A stretch of DNA of 21,007 bases. Source: DASSKW01 sp035690065. GTDB lineage: Bacteria > Pseudomonadota > Gammaproteobacteria > Natronospirales > REEB76. A model generated the notes under the pieces. The model was not told the DNA's origin. It searched no databases and was given only the letters and a program-made list of their open reading frames with translations. Each line of letters starts with the position of its first letter. The first letter of the stretch is position 1. The DNA lies in the NCBI GenBank assembly GCA_035690065.1, contig DASSKW010000073.1, forward strand, positions 1 to 21,007, written 5' to 3'. Made by a program: the position numbers and the translations under genes. Below, in pieces: positions 13,811-21,007 of the stretch.

Positions 13811-16800
13811 TCAGCGTCGCTTCCGATGCTTGATGATGCCCTCGCGCAACACGGCCGCGCAGGCATCGGCTGACAACGGATAACTGTAATAGAAACCCTG
13901 CGCGATGTCGCAGCCGCTGTCGCGCAGATACTGTTCCTGGCGGACCTCCTCGACACCTTCAGCGATGACCCTGATACCGAGTTTGTGGCTCATGGCGACC
14001 AGCGCGCTGACGATAGCGGCATGCTTCGCATCGGTCGGCATACCGATAACAAAACTGCGATCGATCTTGAGTGTATCGATCGGGAAATGACTCAGATAGG
14101 TCAGCGACGAATAACCGGTACCAAAATCATCGATCGAGAAGCGGATACCGAGTGCGCTCAGATCGCGCATCCGCTGCGGCACGTTGGGATTGTCGGTCAT
14201 GATCGCGGTTTCGGTGAGTTCCAGTTGCAAGGACTTCGGGTCGAAACCGGTCCGGTCCAGGATTCCCCGTACGGTACTGACCAGATCTTCCTGCAGAAAC
14301 TGTCGGGCCGAGATGTTGACCGTCATCAGCGGCGAAATGATCCCGGCACTTTTCCATTTCATCGCCTGACGACAGGCATTCTCCAGCAGCAACGCTCCCA
14401 AGGTGACGATATCGCCACTCTGTTCGGCGACTGCGATGAATTTTGAAGGTGGGATCAGCACACCTTCTTCGGTACGCCAGCGCGCCAGTGCCTCAAGACC
14501 GACGATCCTGCGGGTACTGAGTTCCACTTGCGGTTGATATTCGAGGAAGAACTCGTCCTGCATCGCGGCACTGCGCAGACGCCCACGCAGACTCATGAAC
14601 TCTTCCACCAACGCTTTCATCTCGGCGCTGTAGAAACGTATGCCACCCGGATCGTCGCGTTTGGTCTCCAGCAGGGCACTGTCTGCATTACGCAGAATAG
14701 TCTCCGCGTCTTCGCCATCGCGTGGCGCCACGGCCACGCCCACACTCAACCGGACATCCAGTTTGCTGCCGGCGACCTGCAGGGGCTCTTCCAGCTCCGC
14801 CTTGGCAAGGTGTACACGGCTCTTGAGTTCGTCGCGTTCGAACTGACCGGTAACGATGACCGCAAACTCATCCGCTGCCAATCGCGCCACCCCATCATGG
14901 CTGCCAAACATCTTCGCCAGACGGGCGCCGAATTCACGCAATACGCTATCACCGGCATCGTGTCCGAGCGCATCGTTGATGAGTTTGAATCCATCGACGT
15001 TGAACAGCACCACCGCCACGCTGTCTCTCTCGTCACGGTGACTGATCTGCTCACGGAGGTTGTCGTTCAGCAAGGTCCGGTTCGCGAGCCCGGTGAGTGG
15101 GTCGTAATAGGCAAGATAGCGCAAGCGTTTCTCGCCCTGCACCCGCTCCGTGATGTCGGTAGCGACCGAGATCACCCCGGTGACTTCGCCGGCCTCATTG
15201 CGACTGATGACCGCATCAACCTGCACATCGATAACCCTGTTATCTGCAGTCCGGTAACGGGTGATAAAGCTCTGGGTCGGGGTCGTTGCGCCGACCATGG
15301 CCTCAAAACGCCGACCGGCCTCGGCACGACGCACGTCCTCCGCGATCAGTTCCAGGACATTCTTGCCGAGCAATTCACCGCGCGCATAGCCGAGCATGTC
15401 ATGGTGCGCCTGATTCGCGTAAGTGATGATGCCATTGGTATCAAGCTCCTTGACACCATGTGGCACTGCCTCCATCAGCCGTCGATAGCGCCGCTCACTA
15501 CGTCTTAACGCGACTTCGTTCTTCTTCTCCGTCGAAATATCCTGAAAGATGCCGAACACCGCTTCGCCCGCATCCGCAGTGGGTGGACTGTATTGCCCCT
15601 TGACGCGCACATGGCGGACCTCGCCATCCGGACGCACGATGCGTGCCTCGAATTCGGTACTCTCGTGGCTCTGCGCGATACCCCGCATCTGCTTTTCAAC
15701 CCGCGGCTGATCCTCAGGGTGGTACGTACTCAGGCTGCGGTTGAAATCCGGGGCTATGTTGCGCGGATCGAGCCCACGGATCTGGTAGATCTCCTCCGAC
15801 CAGGAAAATTTGCCGGTCCCGATATCCCAGCGCCAATGTCCAAGATGTGCCAGATGCTCCGCCTCATCCAGCATGCGCGTGCGTTCTTCCAGCACATCAC
15901 GGATACGCACCCTTTCTGTGATATCCGTCAGCACACCCACATAGAATTTCGATTCTCCGTCCTCACCCAGGACCGGGCTGATGGAAAGCGAGCTCCAGAA
16001 CTTCTCACCATCCTTGCGGTGATTGACGATATCGATCTGTCCCGATTGGTGCGCCTTGAAGATCTCACGGATGTGCTGGCGCGTCACATCGGAAGTCACT
16101 GCCAGATCGGCCAACAGTCGCCAGTCACGTCCCTGCACATCCGCTGCAGAAAACCCGGTGATCAGCTCGAACGCGGGATTGACATAAATGATGGGGTAAT
16201 GATCGCCGGGCATCTGGGTGTCAACGACCACGACGCCAGCCGAAGATTGCTGCACCGCCGCACCCAGCATGACGTGCTCCGACAATAGCCGTTGCAATTC
16301 GAGTTCACGTTTCTTGAGCGCGGTGATATCCGTGTACAGGCTTATATAGCCACCGCCGCGCGCACGCCGTTCCTTGATCAAGACCCAACGCCCGTCGACC
16401 AGACGTTGCTCGATACTTCCCTCCGCCCGCTTGTGCGCCTCGATGCGTTCCCGCAACCAGAGTTTGCGGCTGCCTTCCGGCAGCTCGAACTGATCGTTCT
16501 TCAGACCGTTCCGCAAGATGTCCTTGAACCGCTTGCCGGGCTGCAATACCTCGACCATCCCCGGATACATGCGCCGCAACTGATCGTTGCACACGACCAG
16601 ACGGTCGTCCGCATCGAACAGGATAAATCCATCCTCGATGTATTCGAGTGCATCGGCGAGCTGGTCTTCGGCGCGCTGCCGGGCCTGACTCTCACCGATG
16701 GTCGCAAGCGCGGTCTGTACCGCGCGCCGCAGCCGTACCATCTGGCGCGGTGATTTCACGACATAGTCGCTCAAACCCAGGCGCATGGCTTGCACCGCGA

Positions 16801-17128
16801 TTTCTTCGGTGGCGGTGCCGGTAAACATGATGACGGGGATCTTCGGGAACCGGGCCTTGATCAGCTTCAGCACATCGAGACCGGTGATCCAACGCAGATG
16901 GAAATCCGTGACCGCCAGGTCGAAGCGGGCCTCATCGAGCGCGACATCAAGTTGCTTTTGATCTATGACATGGATGACTTCGAGATCGGGGATATCCTTG
17001 CTGAGTTCCCGCACCACCAAGGCACGATCATCCGGGTTATCGTCGGCCAGCAACACGCACAAGGGACGCGGCGGGCGGTTACTTAGCCCGCCAGGCTGAT
17101 CTCCCGTATCGCGTTTCGATTCGACCAA
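13811..17128 (-). CDS. REC-PAS(x4)-GGDEF-EAL protein; probable c-di-GMP phosphodiesterase
   Basis: A 1105-residue soluble signalling protein. The N-terminal receiver (about 24-135) is complete: D29/D30 acidic pair, phospho-acceptor D75, T103, K125. Four PAS-type segments follow (about 160-272, 288-405, 425-535, 545-660), several ending in the DITE-type PAC tail. The GGDEF domain (about 672-835) is degenerate: the signature is AADEF (751-755), the metal-binding Asp is replaced by Asn (N710 in FNVDGFK), and no RxxD inhibitory site precedes it. The EAL domain (about 855-1095) keeps E879-A-L, N938, E970/E973, DDFGTG at 1000-1005, K1021, E1057 and Q1077. It should hydrolyse c-di-GMP, with the GGDEF half regulatory. 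The start is a TTG with a strong GGGAGGGG 3 nt upstream. It lies 31 bp after the response regulator gene. Confidence 0.92.
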   Translation of the reverse strand: MVESKRDTGDQPGGLSNRPPRPLCVLLADDNPDDRALVVRELSKDIPDLEVIHVIDQKQLDVALDEARFDLAVTDFHLRWITGLDVLKLIKARFPKIPVIMFTGTATEEIAVQAMRLGLSDYVVKSPRQMVRLRRAVQTALATIGESQARQRAEDQLADALEYIEDGFILFDADDRLVVCNDQLRRMYPGMVEVLQPGKRFKDILRNGLKNDQFELPEGSRKLWLRERIEAHKRAEGSIEQRLVDGRWVLIKERRARGGGYISLYTDITALKKRELELQRLLSEHVMLGAAVQQSSAGVVVVDTQMPGDHYPIIYVNPAFELITGFSAADVQGRDWRLLADLAVTSDVTRQHIREIFKAHQSGQIDIVNHRKDGEKFWSSLSISPVLGEDGESKFYVGVLTDITERVRIRDVLEERTRMLDEAEHLAHLGHWRWDIGTGKFSWSEEIYQIRGLDPRNIAPDFNRSLSTYHPEDQPRVEKQMRGIAQSHESTEFEARIVRPDGEVRHVRVKGQYSPPTADAGEAVFGIFQDISTEKKNEVALRRSERRYRRLMEAVPHGVKELDTNGIITYANQAHHDMLGYARGELLGKNVLELIAEDVRRAEAGRRFEAMVGATTPTQSFITRYRTADNRVIDVQVDAVISRNEAGEVTGVISVATDITERVQGEKRLRYLAYYDPLTGLANRTLLNDNLREQISHRDERDSVAVVLFNVDGFKLINDALGHDAGDSVLREFGARLAKMFGSHDGVARLAADEFAVIVTGQFERDELKSRVHLAKAELEEPLQVAGSKLDVRLSVGVAVAPRDGEDAETILRNADSALLETKRDDPGGIRFYSAEMKALVEEFMSLRGRLRSAAMQDEFFLEYQPQVELSTRRIVGLEALARWRTEEGVLIPPSKFIAVAEQSGDIVTLGALLLENACRQAMKWKSAGIISPLMTVNISARQFLQEDLVSTVRGILDRTGFDPKSLQLELTETAIMTDNPNVPQRMRDLSALGIRFSIDDFGTGYSSLTYLSHFPIDTLKIDRSFVIGMPTDAKHAAIVSALVAMSHKLGIRVIAEGVEEVRQEQYLRDSGCDIAQGFYYSYPLSADACAAVLREGIIKHRKRR

Positions 17129-17159
17129 GTTCCCCTCCCACCCATCGGACCGTGTCGGC

Positions 17160-17609
17160 TCAACTCAGTTCCGGATGTTCACTCAGCATAAGCCAATACA
17201 CCTGAAGCTGCTTCAAGAGGGTGCTGAACTCCTCGAACACCACAGGCTTGACGAGGTAGGAGTTGGCACCTGTCTCGTAGGCGCGGTTGATGTCGGAAGG
17301 TTCACGTGAGGACGTAAGGACCACCACCGGCAGGCGTTTCAGGCCGGGTTGTTCCCGCAGCCATTTGAGCACCTCATGCCCGGAAAGCCGCGGCAACTTG
17401 AGGTCCAGCAACATCATGAAAGGCAACGGGTAACGCTCACGGTCCACATACTCGCCCTGCCCTGCAAGATAAGCGACTGCCTCCTCGCCATTTTCGACAC
17501 AGGCGATCGGATTGATCACATGCGACTTGCTGAAGGCTCGCTTGATGAGCATGACATCGTTCTGATCATCTTCAGCCAGCAATATCGTGGTGCGTGTGAT
17601 CTCACTCAT
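17160..17609 (-). CDS. Single-domain response regulator (Rcp1-like)
   Basis: A 149-residue stand-alone receiver with no output domain. E13/D14/D15 form the acidic pocket, D69 in MMLLDLKLPRLSG is the phospho-acceptor, T99 lies in VVLTSS, and K121 in YLVKP. The spacing and the LDLKLP...G.EVL motif resemble response regulators that partner phytochrome-type kinases (Rcp1 class). The ATG at 17609 overlaps the kinase stop by 8 bp (17602-17609), so translation is coupled; the frame is open further upstream inside the kinase gene but that is not used. It probably receives phosphate from the kinase encoded immediately upstream and relays it, perhaps acting on the downstream EAL protein or another partner. 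Confidence 0.92.
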   Translation of the reverse strand: MSEITRTTILLAEDDQNDVMLIKRAFSKSHVINPIACVENGEEAVAYLAGQGEYVDRERYPLPFMMLLDLKLPRLSGHEVLKWLREQPGLKRLPVVVLTSSREPSDINRAYETGANSYLVKPVVFEEFSTLLKQLQVYWLMLSEHPELS

Positions 17610-20226
17610 TCCTGAACTCCCGCAAGCTGACCCGAAAAGTGCTGCCAGCAGCACCGGATTCGACACTGATCTCGCCACGCATGCGGGCGAGCCCCTTCCT
17701 GACGATCGATAAACCGATTCCGGTTCCCGGATAGCTTTCGGCGCCGTGCAGGCGCTCGAACACATTGAATATGCGTTCCTGATGTTCCGGAGCGATACCG
17801 ATACCATTGTCTTTCACACGCAGTTCCACCTTACCCGCCTCGGAAACCGCCGTGATCCTCACCACCGGGGCAGTTCCTGCTGCCACGAACTTGATGGCAT
17901 TGCTGATGAGATTGAGGACGACCTGCCGTAGTGTGGCTGGATGCGCCAGTACCGTCAACGACGGCATCTGTACCTCGACCTTTGCCTGACTCGATTCAAT
18001 CTCGTGTCCGAGGTCGCTCACCGCGGCTTTTACGACTTCATCGAGCCGCACCTTCTGCAGATCCATCTCGCCCCGGCCAACCCGGCTGAAAGCCAGTAGA
18101 TCCTGGATCAGGGTATCCATGCTGCGGGCAGCCTTGACGATGCGTTGCAGATAGTCCTGGCCAGTCGCATCCAGCTGCGTACCGTAATCCTCGATCACCG
18201 CGTCCGCGAATCCATGTATGGCGCGCAACGGCGCCCGCAGGTCATGGGCAACAGAATAGGCAAAAGCATCCAGTTCACGGTTACTGACATCCAGTTCCGC
18301 AGTCCGTGCCGCGACTCGTGCCTCCAAATCGTGCGCATGCGCTTGCAGGGCATGTTGCAGCCGCACATTCTCGAGACCCACCGATGCGATGTGACCAAGT
18401 TGTGTCAGCAGTGCTTCGTCATCCGCATCGAATTCACCGGCACGATGACCGGACGCGATCAGCACCCCGACTGGCTCCGAATCCTGGCCCACCAACGGCA
18501 CCGCCAACAGACCCTTGAAAGGCAGCTTTTCCGCGTCCAGGTCACCGAATCCATTGAACCCGGGTTCACGCAACAATTGCTCCTGGGTCAGCCGCACCGG
18601 ATGCAGCTTGTCCAATACCAGCTGATAGATCCCCGAGGTCTCGATGCGGTCGAGAGAATCATGCCAACTGTCATATTGCGGTGTCAGCGATACGCCCAAG
18701 GTACCAGCCGCGTCAGCCGTGCGGATCTGGATCACTGCCAGATTGGCATTCACCAGTTGCCGGGTGCGTTCCGCCGTCCGCTGCAAGACCACCTCCCTGC
18801 TATCAGCAGCAGTGATCTCCAGCGAGGCCGCTGCCAAAGTCTGCAGATCCCGCGCCCGTTGTTCGCTGGCACGTTGTGCCTGCTTGCGTGGCGAGATGTC
18901 ATGTATCAGCGCCAGCGAAGCATCGAAGCCTTCGATATCAGCCGGACTGACGTGCAATTCGACATCCAGTATGGAGCCATCCTTGCGCATGTGTCGCCAG
19001 TCACCCGCATCGCGCATCGTCTGGTTTGCGTCCACTTCATGCATCTGCTGGGTCAATCGCGCCCGGTCTTCCGGGGGGCGGATATCGTAGAGGCTCATAC
19101 GCAGGAATTCTTCACGCGAATAACCGTAACGTTCGACTGCCGCCCGGTTTACTTCCAAAAATCGTCCGGTCCCGCGCTCATAGACCCACATCGGCGCTGG
19201 ATTGAATTCAAAATAATGGCGGAATTTGGCTTCGCTGTGATGCAACTCATCGCGGGCGCGGCGTGTCTCGGCAGCGGAGCGCTCGTCCATACGCCTTACC
19301 AGCCGCCACATGGCGACGATTCCACCGAGCGAGATACTTGCCAGCAGCAATGCCAGCACCCAGATCACGAAACGTTGCACAGTGAATTGTGATTCGATCT
19401 GAAGCCGCATCTGGTCCATCGGCAGATGCAGGATGGTCTCGGTACGTGCCTGCAGCCACTGATCGTCCAGCAACACGAACAGCACCAGTGACAGGATAAA
19501 CATGCTGGCTGCGAGCAACAGTTCCTGCCAGGAAAATGCCTGTTTGGGAATCCGCTTGAAGAAACGTCGCTTGAGGCGCTCCACCCACGGTGAAAAGAAA
19601 TAAAGGATGGGTGCAACCAGTAACGATTGCAGGAACGCATTCGGCCACCAACCCAACCAGCTTGCCAGGATATCGGCTGCACTGCCCTCGTTATGCAGGC
19701 TGCCGATAAACGAGCCTACCGAACTCACCACTGCGGCAGTAAATGACGCGCCAATAAAGACCGCCCACGAGCGCCGGGTTCGCAGATCGTACGATTGCGA
19801 GAATCCGCAATAGAAAAGGAAATATACCGCCATGGCGAGCGGGTTGTGTAACGCCGTCACGACCGAGATATCGGCACCGAGCCCCATGTGCAGGGCAGCA
19901 AACAGGGTTGCCAGATAAGCCGGCACGGCTGCCCACTCCAACCCCAGCCACATCACCAGCAAGACACATATCGACCAGGGAAGATAAAATCCAAAGACCA
20001 GACTCTGGCTGCCGATATCGACAGACCATCTATTCCAGGCAAAACCTCCACTGGAATCCGCAACTGCCCACCAGACACAAACTGCTGTCAATGCAAACCA
20101 CAGGACTGTCAACACGAAACCCGCGTAATCCGGCTGACCGATCAACCCAGCCAGGGACAATGGCCGCCAGCGGAGCGGCGAACGGGATGGGGCGAATACC
20201 CTCTTGCTTGGCGTCGCATGTTTCAT
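17602..20226 (-). CDS. Membrane-bound hybrid-sensing histidine kinase (MASE1-like-PAS-GAF-HisKA-HATPase)
   Basis: An 874-residue sensor kinase. Residues about 30-310 form a multi-helix membrane sensor resembling MASE1 (roughly eight segments, the last at about 285-308). Then come a PAS domain (about 330-445, with FNPAPMWVYERGTGRFLEVN), a GAF domain (about 465-625) and a coiled linker (VAARTAELDVSNREL). HisKA has phospho-acceptor H661 in SVAHDLRAPLRAIHGFA, a phytochrome-type H box. The HATPase has N box LNLISNAIKF (N772/N776), G1 DNGIG (D806) and G2 GTGIGL (834-839). It has no receiver domain of its own. ATG start with a poor ribosome binding site. It is the first gene of a three-gene operon ending in a c-di-GMP phosphodiesterase. 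The stimulus cannot be deduced. Confidence 0.92.
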   Translation of the reverse strand: MKHATPSKRVFAPSRSPLRWRPLSLAGLIGQPDYAGFVLTVLWFALTAVCVWWAVADSSGGFAWNRWSVDIGSQSLVFGFYLPWSICVLLVMWLGLEWAAVPAYLATLFAALHMGLGADISVVTALHNPLAMAVYFLFYCGFSQSYDLRTRRSWAVFIGASFTAAVVSSVGSFIGSLHNEGSAADILASWLGWWPNAFLQSLLVAPILYFFSPWVERLKRRFFKRIPKQAFSWQELLLAASMFILSLVLFVLLDDQWLQARTETILHLPMDQMRLQIESQFTVQRFVIWVLALLLASISLGGIVAMWRLVRRMDERSAAETRRARDELHHSEAKFRHYFEFNPAPMWVYERGTGRFLEVNRAAVERYGYSREEFLRMSLYDIRPPEDRARLTQQMHEVDANQTMRDAGDWRHMRKDGSILDVELHVSPADIEGFDASLALIHDISPRKQAQRASEQRARDLQTLAAASLEITAADSREVVLQRTAERTRQLVNANLAVIQIRTADAAGTLGVSLTPQYDSWHDSLDRIETSGIYQLVLDKLHPVRLTQEQLLREPGFNGFGDLDAEKLPFKGLLAVPLVGQDSEPVGVLIASGHRAGEFDADDEALLTQLGHIASVGLENVRLQHALQAHAHDLEARVAARTAELDVSNRELDAFAYSVAHDLRAPLRAIHGFADAVIEDYGTQLDATGQDYLQRIVKAARSMDTLIQDLLAFSRVGRGEMDLQKVRLDEVVKAAVSDLGHEIESSQAKVEVQMPSLTVLAHPATLRQVVLNLISNAIKFVAAGTAPVVRITAVSEAGKVELRVKDNGIGIAPEHQERIFNVFERLHGAESYPGTGIGLSIVRKGLARMRGEISVESGAAGSTFRVSLREFRNE

Positions 20227-20504
20227 GTGGATTGAAGTGTTTTCGGTCTTTTTAGCTTGACTCTGAATCAGGATAATCCGGGGTCCGATTTACGGAATCT
20301 TTAATCTATTCCAGGTCCATTCCCCAACAGCCTCAAAATCGACTGCCCTCATCTTCCCTGTCGCCTCATCCAGTGTAGCCAATGCACAGTGACATGGGAA
20401 TTTCGGGGCGGTTCTCAGACTATATGGCGACCGCAGTGGCCCAGGCCTGCGGCGGTTCCGATTGAATACCCCCGGCCCATCCCGTATAGTACGCGGCTGG
20501 TTTT
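20227..20504. other. Intergenic region between kinase operon and tRNA-Pro
   Basis: About 278 bp with no convincing gene. The right end carries the tRNA-Pro promoter. A promoter for the kinase operon must lie here on minus, but no clear -35/-10 pair was found, only AT-rich stretches around 20285-20315. A minus-strand open frame of 80 codons (20290-20532) overlaps the tRNA and is not accepted as a gene. Confidence 0.5.
20462..20490 (+). promoter_or_regulatory. Stable-RNA promoter of tRNA-Pro
   Basis: TTGAAT (20462-20467), a 17-nt spacer and TATAGT (20485-20490) are followed by the GC-rich discriminator ACGCGGC, as in stringently controlled tRNA promoters. The start would be near 20497, about 8 nt before the mature tRNA. 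Confidence 0.8.
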
Positions 20505-20581
20505 CGGGGTGTAGCTCAGCCTGGTAGAGCACTACGTTCGGGACGTAGGGGTCGTAGGTTCAAATCCTGTCACCCCGACCA
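20505..20581 (+). tRNA. tRNA-Pro (anticodon CGG)
   Basis: A 77-nt cloverleaf with encoded CCA: acceptor CGGGGTG/CACCCCG fully paired, D arm GCTC/GAGC, anticodon stem CTACG/CGTAG with loop TTCGGGA giving CGG, and T arm GTAGG/CCTGT with loop TTCAAAT. It is similar to E. coli proK. Parts of its 3' half are repeated downstream, so the precursor may carry extra copies of its acceptor 3' strand. Confidence 0.96.
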
Positions 20582-20662
20582 AATATCCTTCCCGTTTAAA
20601 ATTCCAAACTGAATCTGGGTATTTCAGGAACCTACGAACCGATTTAATGGGGTCGTAGGCTC

Positions 20663-20723
20663 ATTTCCAGATTTGGCTATCCTGCCAAATCCGGAAATCC
20701 AGGGCAGGCTATCCTGCCTGCCC
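20663..20723 (+). repeat. Twin hairpins with identical 8-nt loops in spacer A
   Basis: Hairpin one has arms 20663-20676 and 20685-20698 (13 of 14 paired, one A-C mismatch). Hairpin two has arms GGGCAGG (20702-20708) and CCTGCCC (20717-20723). Both enclose the same loop CTATCCTG and are closed by GG/CC, although their outer stems are unrelated. Neither is followed by a T run, so they are not ordinary terminators. Confidence 0.8.
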
Positions 20724-20815
20724 GTTCGCCGCTTCGCGACTCACCCTGTCACCCCGACCAACTTCTTCTTCAAATCCCGATTCCTTGGCACAGAACCTTC
20801 CCTGGTCTGCTTCCG

Positions 20816-20922
20816 GCCCGCACTTCCCTGTGCGGGCGGCCGCTCTCGGCATCCTGCCTCCCGCGGCACTTGTGCATCCCTGCACATCGTTCACCGGAAT
20901 CACATGCCACCGGCATGTGATT
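20816..20922 (+). repeat. Cluster of three hairpins in spacer B
   Basis: Three inverted repeats follow one another: GCCCGCAC/GTGCGGGC (20816-20823 with 20830-20837, 6-nt loop), TGTGCA/TGCACA (20871-20876 with 20881-20886, 4-nt loop) and a perfect 11-bp arm (20898-20908 with 20912-20922, 3-nt loop). None has a T tract. They suggest a structured RNA if the tRNA-Pro transcript reads through. Confidence 0.75.
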
Positions 20923-21007
20923 GAAAGCCACCGGCTTCACCCTGTCACCCCGACCAAATATCCTTCCCGTTAAAAATTTCAAATTGAATCTGGGTATTTC
21001 AGGAACC

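Larger units (their letters stand above)
20566..21007 (+). repeat. Repeat array downstream of tRNA-Pro seeded by its 3' end, running off the window
   Basis: CCTGTCACCCCGACCAA, the last 16 nt of tRNA-Pro plus one base, occurs at 20566-20582 (in the tRNA), 20745-20761 and 20941-20957, at spacings of 179 and 196 bp. The two extra copies share a longer 21-nt block beginning TCACCCTGTC. The DNA after copies one and three is the same (20582-20635 against 20957 to the window end, about three differences in 50 bp); after copy two it is different. The higher-order unit is therefore 375 bp with alternating A and B spacers. A further piece of the tRNA (GGGGTCGTAGG.TCA..TCC, 17 of 20 matches) recurs at 20649-20668. 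Both spacers are full of hairpins. No terminator or gene was found up to the window end. Confidence 0.9.

Noticed and set aside
20290..20532. Minus-strand 80-codon open frame upstream of tRNA-Pro
   Set aside because: It runs through the tRNA and its promoter. The last 35 or so codons look mildly protein-like (LATLDEATGKMRAVDF), so a gene remnant is conceivable, but no family was recognised.
20566..20957. tRNA-Pro 3'-end copies as att sites of an integrated element
   Set aside because: Integrases often use tRNA 3' ends, but the intervals are only 179 and 196 bp, carry no gene, and one spacer repeats; a repeat array explains this better. Not excluded for DNA beyond the window.

Overview
The window looks like a chromosomal segment of a gammaproteobacterium, moderately GC-rich (an impression, not a computed value). 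The clearest evidence is the gene order ispB / rplU-rpmA-obgE / rpsT / murJ-ribF-ileS-lspA-ispH, followed by fimT and thiO. This backbone is familiar from Pseudomonas, Xanthomonas and relatives. Genus cannot be fixed from sequence reading alone. Relative to the Pseudomonas arrangement as I remember it, several genes are absent: proB between obgE and rpsT, fkpB between lspA and ispH, and the minor-pilin genes (fimU-pilV-pilW-pilX-pilY1-pilE) between fimT and ispH.

Layout, left to right. (1) A PAQR/hemolysin III membrane protein on the plus strand ends in a bidirectional terminator shared with a minus-strand tRNA-Thr(CGT). (2) Upstream of that tRNA lie two 149-bp tandem repeats, each starting with a copy of the first 19 nt of the tRNA, plus a third bare 19-nt copy. 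The best promoter sits outside the array. (3) A cysteine-free, Irr-like Fur-family regulator and the glycine oxidase ThiO, both minus. (4) A lone FimT/GspH-type minor pilin, plus. (5) The minus-strand run murJ-ribF-ileS-lspA-ispH (lipid II flipping, flavin cofactor synthesis, Ile-tRNA charging, lipoprotein signal peptidase, isoprenoid synthesis), with rpsT divergent from murJ. (6) obgE, rpmA and rplU on minus, converging on rpsT at a shared terminator and divergent from ispB. (7) A three-gene signalling unit on minus: MASE1-PAS-GAF histidine kinase, single-domain response regulator, and a REC-PASx4-GGDEF-EAL protein whose GGDEF half looks dead and EAL half intact. (8) A plus-strand tRNA-Pro(CGG) with a good promoter, followed to the window edge by hairpin-rich DNA that repeats the tRNA's 3' end at 179-bp and 196-bp spacing.

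Most of the window is ordinary housekeeping DNA. The unusual part is at the two tRNA genes. One carries an upstream array seeded by its 5' end, the other a downstream array seeded by its 3' end. The second resembles the E. coli tyrT/rtT locus; the first is its mirror image and I know of no described equivalent. The kinase-regulator-phosphodiesterase operon is a plausible complete c-di-GMP-lowering pathway.
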